A stretch of 64,000 nucleotides of DNA from Gigantopelta aegis (Eukaryota > Mollusca > Gastropoda > Neomphalida > Peltospiridae), in NCBI RefSeq assembly GCF_016097555.1, contig NC_054704.1, positions 78,046,263 to 78,110,262 of the forward strand, read 5' to 3'. Made by a program: the position numbers and the translations under genes. Shown here piece after piece: positions 57,801-64,000 of the stretch (position 1 is the first letter of the stretch; each line of letters opens with the position of its first letter). The notes beneath the pieces were generated by a model. It had not been told where the DNA came from, ran no database searches, and saw only the letters and a list, made by a program, of their open reading frames with translations.

Positions 57801-60800
57801 TTAAAATGAGATCTACTGGTAGATCTAACAGCATTGCGTGGACTCCCATGTCCAGGTGACATTTCATCTATAAATAACAATTTAAATATCAACCAATTGC
57901 ACTTCGCCTTTTATAGCGTTATTCGGAAGTATACAAAATCTAAAAATATCGGGCGAGACTATTTATGCAATAGGCGAACTTGTTGGTCTATATCAACATT
58001 GAAAAAAACAGGTGGAAAAGTGTAGTAATAAACTCTGGATTGTATACTAGTATATACAGAGTTTATGGCTGTATCATCACGGGGTTGTTTTTTTTCGTCT
58101 TAAAACGAATTTTATATAAAATTTTATATTGAAATTAGTTTCCGGCATACTTCGTAATTCACCCGAATCATTTCGTATACCCTCGGCATAATCCTGAATG
58201 TTTTCAAATTCTTTTCAAATCACTGGCATGATTTTTCAAGTAAGGTTTTGATTGGTCGAATAAAAGGTCAACTGGACATGAGCTCCAACGGGCTGCTGTT
58301 AGATGCACATGTAATCGTGGAGCTAATTTTAATTAGATTGTTAGTTGCTCTATCGCCTCGAACACCCACTACCGTTGATACCTACATAACTGCATACATA
58401 TTAAAAAAAAACCCACATGTAATGTCATGCAGTTTAACGCTGCAAAGCGAAAGGAAAAAACACCGAACTGGCAAGGAGAAAGGGACAATATTTGTCCAGA
58501 TTGCTAAACCGGGATTCTACAAAACGTGTGCACATGTGACTAAGAATACATGCTAATTTATACAAGAGTTTAAATTTTAAAACAGAAAGAGACGAGCTTC
58601 GTTTTCCTTTGTGAATTATTAACTCGAGTATCTGCGAACAAACAGCTGCCGTTTGTTGCCGTCTCGCCTTAAATGAACTGCCGCTAGTTTACGTGTTCGG
58701 AGTTTGCACATTTAGTACGAACAAACACCGTTAAAATACTATAGTCGTTATGGCCTTATTTAAAATGAAATACATCCGAGATTACACCGTCCATTGGTCC
58801 TATGGTAACATCACGAACTAACGGGTTCCGTCGATAAAAAAGAGATTTGTTTGACAACATCAAACTTTATTTATAGTCCGTCTGCGTCAGAAGGGAACTG
58901 ATGAATTGACATGTATTTATAATGAATAATGTTAAAACTGGTGTAAAAATATCATTAGGTTTTCATCACATACCAACTCCCTTAAAGGGACATACCCTAC
59001 TTTTTAAACACTAAGGCATATTTTTTACTATTAGAGCCGTTTTTTGACAACTGAAATCATACTTTATTTAGATTTTATTGTTTAGATTAGGCTACATATT
59101 TCCATACAAGTGAAGTGTTTTTGGTCATCCTGGTATTTTTAATATCTCAAAATGCATTTCGCATATTTTAAAAAACGCACGTGCGTCAGTGGTAACAGTT
59201 ATGGAGTCAAGTTGTAGTCTATTTTAGAGGGTATATCACCATTTCAAAGTCACAAGACTCATGTTTCACTCAGTTGTAAATTTATCCAAATGTGTTACAG
59301 GTTTGTAGATTAACTAAACTTAATGTTAATTTTCACAGGTTAAAACTAGGATCTGTCCCTTTAACGCATTTTAAAACAAAAACATGTAAATAAAAAAGGT
59401 TGGTTGTTGTTGGGGGGTTTTTGGGTGTTTTTTTTTTTTTTTTTTGGGGGGGGGGGTTGGGTTTTTTTTTTTTTTTTTTATAGCAAATTGCTATCCCATT
59501 TGTATATTTTAAAACTCATTTTAATACAGGGGTGAAGATAAACTGCTTGAACAGCCAAGGTGGGCAGTTTTACCTGGATTTCCCATCAATGAAGGTTGAT
59601 TTTCCGTAACATTTGGAGAAAACGTAAGGATACGGTTTGTTCTTAATACCAAAATACAATTATAACCGAGGTAAACTGGCTATGGCCCACAGGTTATTTA
59701 CGTAGCTTCACTTCAGGGGGGTATGTATACTTAACAACGAAAGTTTAGCTAATGTTAAAAGAAATGGTATAACATTTATAAATTAACCTATTTTTATTAA
59801 TTAGTATTCACATCTGAAATGTTTACCATTTACAAATATAAACTCATCAACCTTTGCCTTAACACAACATGAGGACCTGGTTTTCTTTTAAGTTTATTCA
59901 ACCATGGCAAATTTAGACGTCATAAAAATATTTGCTAAACTTTCGTTGTTGAGTATAGTATTTTTACCTGAATTATTACTGGCAATGCAGTACATACACT
60001 AAAGTTAGAACTGAGTGTGCATTTGCTTAACCTTGGCTGTTCCATTAGTTGTCTTTCTTTTTGTGACAAGATTGGAAGATTATTCTTTAGAATTTGATGA
60101 CAATATGTTAAGAAACGTTTTCGTTTATACTGAGATTTTTAGAAACAAAATGTTGTGTTTTGATATGACTTCAAATTCTGATAATAAATGTGACTACCCC
60201 ACAGATTGTAGGATAAATACATACTCATAATTGATTTGGTATTGGTTTAAGACTTAATGCTTTTTTATACTCTGATAATAAATATAACTATTCCACAGAC
60301 ACACATACCGATACATAATTAATGCAATCATTCAACACACTCTAAATACATGTATACGTTGTTAATAAAAGCAAATATTCAACAGACTGTAGATAACTAT
60401 ACACTGATAACTTATGCACACATTCAACATACTGTAGATACATATATACTGCTAATTAATGCAATATATTCAACACTGTAGATTTATACTGATACTTGAT
60501 GCAAATATTCAACAGACTGTAGATATATACTAATAATTAATGCAAATATTTAACAGACTGTAAATAAACACATAGTAATAATTAATGCACATATTCAACA
60601 GACCAAACACATATGGTACTCTGATAATGCAAATATTTTAGAACCTAAACTAACACGTACTTTGATAACTTGGTCGTCTATGTCACTGAAGATGCTGGCA
60701 TCTCGGTAGAGATCTTTCTTGCGACAAGATGGCGGATGCGGGGACGGTGGCTGAACAACAGCGGGGGCCTGCAGAACTTCCAGTAGTTCTACCATTTTAA

Positions 60801-61857
60801 CTGTCTCGGGCTCATTTGTTCCGTTTTCCTTCGGTTCGATAACATGCTGACCATTGCTTTTGTCTTTATTTTTCTGTGATAAAATAATAAGTTTATTGAT
60901 TAACTGAAGAAAAATAAGTCCATCGTATGAAGCAAGCGCTAACATTTCTATTAAATATCAAATAACGGTTTAATACTTTCTGTAGTAAAGGTATAACATC
61001 CGATTGTGATTTTGAAGTTAATACTTTGGGAGGGTGGCAAATCAGATTATTTGATTACCCATCATTCTCCAGACTAGTTCAAGGAGAGTAATTTGTAGCT
61101 CCTCTTAGTATATAATGTGAATTTGTTTTAAATAGTACTACACAAGGATTAAATATCAATTCTCAATACGGCATTATCTTAAATGGCTCCCCATAATCAA
61201 ATCTGAACGACAAAACCGTATTCCAATATCGAAATCGTATCTATGCACAAGGTAGAGTCGAAAGGCAAAGTCGTGATTCCCTCCATGATCCCCACCACCA
61301 AGTGATCGTCCTTAGGAGGACCGCTTGTCCCTAGGACCACCACTCCCATAGGAGATGTGTGACAGGATGTTGCATCCCTGTTGCATCGATCTAGGAGGAC
61401 TGCCACTCCCAAGACTAGCACAGAAACTAAGTTAGGGATGCAAGCAATTAATTACTCCTCTCAATGTTTTTTTTTCACGGGGAGCTCTGTAACCACTAAC
61501 ACTAACCCCACTGTCCTGGACAGACCGTGTGTGCCCAGGACAGCGTGCTTGAACCTTAACTGGATTATAAGCACGGAAATAAGTTGAAATTAAATTAAAT
61601 GTAAACGATTCTTGTGTTCATCCCACCTGTATCTGGAGCTCCTTCTCGAGTTCTCGCTCGAGTTCTCGCTTCAGCTCTTGCTGTTTGATGGCCAGAAGTC
61701 TCAGCATCTCTCGACTCTGCTTCGTCACCAATTCAGACGTGGCGGACTGCTCCTTCTGTCGCAGACGAACAGTCATCGACTTCTTTTTCCGTTCTCGTTT
61801 CAGAGTCATCGTCTGCTCGAGATCTTTCTTTTCATTTTCAAACTGAACGGTCATCAT
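48880..61857 (-). CDS. Kyphoscoliosis peptidase / hillarin-like protein, 5' end not found
   Basis: Six exons: 61857-61627, 60873-60661, 55743-55661, 54214-54071, 51436-51281, 50407-48880. Phases agree and give 2355 nt, or 784 aa plus stop. The first is a charged coiled coil (RERKKKSMTV, then ELKRELERELEKEL). The next is a Pro-rich linker ending DIDDQVIK. Exons 3-5 form the transglutaminase-like core: LVTDLEKARAIYRWIT, LLRGIKYGTETYHVLF, HCLEIKGHSKSVGYEPG, QNTWNSVLIDGDWRL, QCNWGAR. The long last exon starts HLVLNKDK, continues YQYDEHYFLTDP, holds at least two KY-type modules (EWGPKKAFRHFGL and KWGPTASFEEFGL) and ends in a Lys/Asp/Ser-rich tail. KY-like proteins act at muscle or cytoskeletal junctions. 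A splice acceptor before the first exon implies further upstream exons. An apparent 91-residue extension of the last exon, reading up to 50679, is intron. Confidence 0.9.
50925..51246 (-). mobile_element. SINE type B in a KY-like intron
   Basis: GTTTGTTTTGTTTAACGACA to CTGACTGAGCTAGATCCAAC. It ends about 35 bp from the exon 51436-51281 donor. A 19-base C run is at 50804-50822 in the same intron. Confidence 0.88.
51281..51436 (-). CDS. KY-like exon with the His/Asp half of the transglutaminase fold
   Basis: Reads YCGLHCLEIKGHSKS, then DDTFQNTWNSVLIDGDWRL and QCNWGAR. Catalytic transglutaminase-core proteins have H-x-W-N and W-x-x-x-D-x-x-W-G here. The sequence shows T in place of His and Q in place of Asp. 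Exon borders are AG/GT, and it joins the preceding exon to restore Ser before YCGL. Confidence 0.88.
51666..53256 (+). mobile_element. Tc1-like DNA transposon, almost intact
   Basis: Perfect 24-bp inverted ends, starting CTACTCAAAAGAATTTAAGG, flanked by TA on both sides; length 1591 bp. One transposase gene spans 52030-53045. It lies in the KY-like intron between exons 54071 and 51436, inside a 52-bp minisatellite that forms the core of an older inverted-repeat element. Confidence 0.93.
52030..53045 (+). pseudogene. Tc1-like DD34E transposase with one frameshift
   Basis: Starts MVRLQLTIEDRG, with helix-turn-helix region RNVALRLGVSQSVVGRLW and a GRPR hinge (NRPRSGRPR). Catalytic residues: D in VMFTDESRF, D in LQDDNARPH and E in APIEN, with 34 residues between the last two, so DD34E. 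It ends at TAA 53043-53045, about 338 codons, normal for the family. The frame changes once near 52550, between RRPGEP and FGGGSVMVWGG, best explained by loss of one base. Everything else looks intact, so insertion is probably young. Confidence 0.9.
53780..54030. repeat. (ACAG)n-bearing repeat pair
   Basis: GGACAGACAGACAGACAGAC near 53800 and GGCAGACAGACAGATAGACA near 53998, each after AGCTATACTAAAACGTTCAG-like sequence; an imperfect tandem duplication. Confidence 0.75.
54071..54214 (-). CDS. KY-like exon covering the expected catalytic-cysteine site
   Basis: Reads AIYRWITVKDLNVIEFDDD, then TPMGLLRGIKYGTETYHVLF and MRLC. In active family members the segment is G-x-C-x-G-Y-A; here it is KYGTETYH, with Thr at the Cys position. 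Together with the next exon this suggests a non-peptidase, scaffold-type KY relative. Confidence 0.85.
54489..54620. mobile_element. Foldback element in a KY-like intron
   Basis: GCATTCGTGGGAGTACCAT and AACTCGTTTGGAAATT on the left; complements on the right (AATTCCCAAACTCGTTT, GCACTCCCGCTCGTGC). Confidence 0.8.
54843..54947. mobile_element. Second foldback element
   Basis: GCCTGTCATACCATTTTTAT with GAACAGTG, and the complement CTGTTCACTC / GGTATGACAGGC; arms about 36 bp. Confidence 0.85.
55795..56010 (+). mobile_element. Diverged SINE piece
   Basis: CCCATGGTATGTGCTTTGAA and GTGCATATAAAAGATCAAGC match the shared SINE body loosely. It abuts KY-like exon 55743-55661. Confidence 0.55.
56020..56545. 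repeat. ~35-bp minisatellite in a KY-like intron
   Basis: About 15 units of CCGTAGTTTAAACCTTATGT plus CAAGATGCCAAATGA, with point changes. The first units (56030-56150) are most diverged. Confidence 0.93.
56668..56909 (-). mobile_element. SINE type A, head truncated
   Basis: GAAGGAAATGTTTATTTAAC to TGCACTGGCTGGAGCGAGAA. Confidence 0.88.
56920..58980. other. KY-like intron interior, no gene recognised
   Basis: G-rich tract at 57393-57440. The 150-codon minus frame at 57440-57892 has no family motif. 58240-58560 carries a 102-codon plus frame, also unrecognised. Confidence 0.4.
58986..59360. mobile_element. TTAA-flanked MITE, sister of 39989-40382
   Basis: TTAA at 58982-58985 and 59361-59364. 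Ends AGGGACATACCCTACTTTTT and complement; GCACGTGCGTC inside. Confidence 0.88.
59728..59955. mobile_element. Small TA-flanked MITE
   Basis: TACTTAACAACGAAAGTTTA and complement TAAACTTTCGTTGTTGAGTA; 228 bp. T and G runs lie at 59420-59480 upstream. Confidence 0.82.
60280..60640. repeat. Degenerate ~44-bp tandem repeat next to a KY-like exon
   Basis: AATGCAAATATTCAACAGAC then TGTAGATA-like units, about eight, ending within 25 bp of the exon 60873-60661 donor. Confidence 0.8.
61505..61610 (+). mobile_element. SINE type D tail
   Basis: CCAGGACAGCGTGCTTGAAC to AAGCACGGAAATAAGTTGAA. It ends just before the KY-like coiled-coil exon donor. Confidence 0.75.
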
Positions 61858-62013
61858 CTGCGAAAAAAGAGAAGATAAAACAAAATGTGTGTGTATGAAT
61901 TACCTCTCTATCTATCTACCTCTCTATCTATCTATCTGTCTATCTGTCTATCACTGTGGGTGGGTGTGCTTGCGTGTGGTTTTATCTCTCTCTTTCTTTT
62001 TTTTCTCTCTCAC

Positions 62014-62016
<3 letters not shown>

Positions 62017-62094
<78 letters not shown>
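62017..62094. repeat. (GA)n microsatellite, about 38 units
   Basis: Pure GA run after a CT-rich line (61885-62010 also has (CTAT)n). Confidence 0.97.
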
Positions 62095-62096
<2 letters not shown>

Positions 62097-62867
62097 CACT
62101 TCACATTTGAATATTCATGTCGGGCAACGACCAACTTAAAGAAATCTTAAACGACTAGAGGTTGCCTGCAATATTAGCTGGTGAGATGTAGTTGTGAGAC
62201 AAATATTTACCAAATACTGGAACGTCTAGAATAGCTAAGTCATTATGCATCAGGGCAATAATGGTTTAATATGTTGCCTACATTTATAAAGCGAAATAAA
62301 ACTATCTGCTTAAATTGGGGCTAGCTTTGACACTCTCAAAGTTCTCCAATTGCGAATTTTATTTTAATTTGGCAAAATAATTTCATGTAATGTTTGATAT
62401 TTTTTGGAAAATAATTGTGGGTTTCTGCTTTTTTTAAGTTTAGAGAGTAAATGTGGGTACACCAAACTCAAAATAGCAAACTGTATTGTATTCCATAAGA
62501 CATTTTTGAGGTAATATGGATTTTCATTTCTTACCAAATTTCTGTCTGTACCTGGTATTGCATGTATAGGTATTTGGGTATACAGTTGAAAGAAATAGTG
62601 AATATTTTATATCAAATATGAAAACTAGAACCTACGCGAGAGGTTTCAAACGAAGCAGAATCGTCAACACATTTTAAAATAACCGTGACCTTACCATGGA
62701 GTCTGATTCGTCCCGTATTGAATCCAAACTCATCACAAATTATTATCAATGCATAGCAGAACGTCGATACATTTATGAAACATAGGGACAGAACATCATC
62801 ATAGGGACAGAACATCATTTGGAAATTTGATTGTATACTTATTAACTTCAACCAAATGTCCCTTGCG

Positions 62868-63130
62868 TGCTGTAACCTCACCGTGGTGCAGGGGTGTAAC
62901 ATTCTCTTTGAGAATGGCCAATACAGCACAATAAAAATTTTGAGTAAAAGTCAGTATCTATCTGTGATATTTGTATTTTTGTACAGTTCTTTACACTGTT
63001 TTTATTTAAATCTTGAATTTTTATATTGATGTTGATCATCACTTTATTTATTTGCATTACCATAGTTTGACACCCAATAGCCGATATATTTTTCGTGCTG
63101 GGGTGTCGTTAAACATTCATTCATTCATTC
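62868..63130 (+). mobile_element. (ATTC)n-tailed SINE-like element
   Basis: GCGTGCTGTAACCTCACCGT to GGTGTCGTTAAACATTCATT; reverse of 29361-29625. A lone tail of this kind is at 6735-6778. Confidence 0.85.
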
Positions 63131-63205
63131 GACCAAATGTTGACGTATTCTGGCAGCCATAAAACCAAACGACTGAACAGCATAACGGAACATGTTATGT
63201 CCTGA

Positions 63206-63640
63206 TAACAAGATTAATTTGTCCCTAACATGACAATTAAATATGTAAAAAAAAACCTAAAATCTACTGGGAGTTATCACAGACACAACCAAATGGATTA
63301 ACTACAGACCATTTAAAAGTTGTAATGTTGGCATGGTGGCAGTATAATGAATTACGACCAGTTGAATAAAAAAAACACCTTTTTTCGAACTCTTCTGTCA
63401 TGTCGGTTCTGAACTAATACACAAAATTAATTTGTCCCTAAAAAGGGTTAAATAAATGATAATTAAATTTGTAAAACCAAACCTACTGGGAGTTATCACC
63501 GACACAACCAAATGGATTAACTACAGACCATTTAAAAGTTGTAATGTTGGCATGGTGGCAGTATAATGAATTACGACCAGTTGAATAAAGAAATCCTTTT
63601 CTCGAACTCTTCTGTCATGTCGGTTCTGAGTTCATACACG
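63206..63640. repeat. ~215-bp tandem duplication
   Basis: Copies 63206-63422 and 63423-63640 share GGGAGTTATCACAGACACAA, GGCATGGTGGCAGTATAATG and CTTCTGTCATGTCGGTTCTG. Confidence 0.92.
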
Positions 63641-64000
63641 TTCACAGATCTTCAGGACAATAAGGGTTTATTACAAGTTGCCTGCCCTTTGATGGGATGG
63701 CAGCTACATGGCTTTACCTCGTGGACGGGGCAAAGAATTTTAGATAAAGTTATGTTCAAAAGTACATTACATTGCAAGCTTAGATTCCATGGCTCCAAAT
63801 GCGTCTAAATGTAGGGGAGAATGTATCGACTACGTTCATCCAAGAATGTCCTTGCCAAAAGAACCGAACGAGCAATCCACAACATATATACAGATAGCAT
63901 GATTGGTGTTCTGTTTGTGGTTAAAATATATAATAAATTTCAAGAATGACACTACACTGGACTATTTTTCAATAACTATAACCTAAATAATAAAATTATA
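63641..64000. other. Window end, no gene recognised
   Basis: Not especially repetitive. It could hold KY-like 5' sequence, but no exon was identified. Confidence 0.3.

Noticed and set aside
57440-57892. 150-codon minus-strand gene
   Set aside because: No recognisable motif, starts in low-complexity G-rich DNA, lies within a KY-like intron.
61956-62150. Glu/Arg-repeat protein
   Set aside because: Translation of the (GA)n microsatellite.

Overview
The window is animal nuclear DNA, AT-rich and intron-rich. It is most likely from a mollusc. That guess rests on the style of the dispersed repeats (tRNA-headed SINEs that share one body, TTAA-flanked and foldback MITEs, minisatellite-cored inverted-repeat elements) and on gene models closest to invertebrate orthologues. 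No species is claimed.

Four host genes can be assembled exon by exon with consistent splice phases. (1) 131-2984, plus: the last two coding exons of a transmembrane prolyl 4-hydroxylase (P4HTM). (2) 28212-4914, minus: a complete 13-exon OGFOD1, a ribosomal prolyl 3-hydroxylase, predicted at 510 aa. (3) 28567-38154, plus: a complete 5-exon LSM4, 135 aa, whose first coding exon probably carries only the ATG. (4) 61857-48880, minus: six exons, open at the 5' end, of a kyphoscoliosis-peptidase/hillarin-like protein (KY-like) with a coiled coil, a transglutaminase-like core whose three catalytic positions all look substituted, and a long C-terminal exon.

Layout: P4HTM and OGFOD1 are convergent neighbours and both are 2-oxoglutarate/Fe(II) dioxygenases. 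OGFOD1 and LSM4 are divergent, with about 355 bp between start codons, which suggests a shared bidirectional promoter. 38.2-48.9 kb is a repeat-filled intergenic stretch, and KY-like follows on the minus strand. Introns and spacers are crowded with mobile DNA: about 25 SINE copies or pieces, several TTAA-type elements, a nearly intact Tc1-like transposon, two hAT-like insertions inside SINEs, one 5'-truncated LINE, many foldbacks and several minisatellites.

The points most worth a second look are: a 2.8-kb TTAA-flanked element at 10235-13029 with a P2RX7-type ORF reading in from one end and a decayed THAP-domain exon from the other; amplification of the OGFOD1 stop-codon exon into a 137-bp minisatellite; an in-frame duplication of a P4HTM acceptor and exon start; and a 965-bp palindrome with a RecQ-like helicase fragment at its centre.
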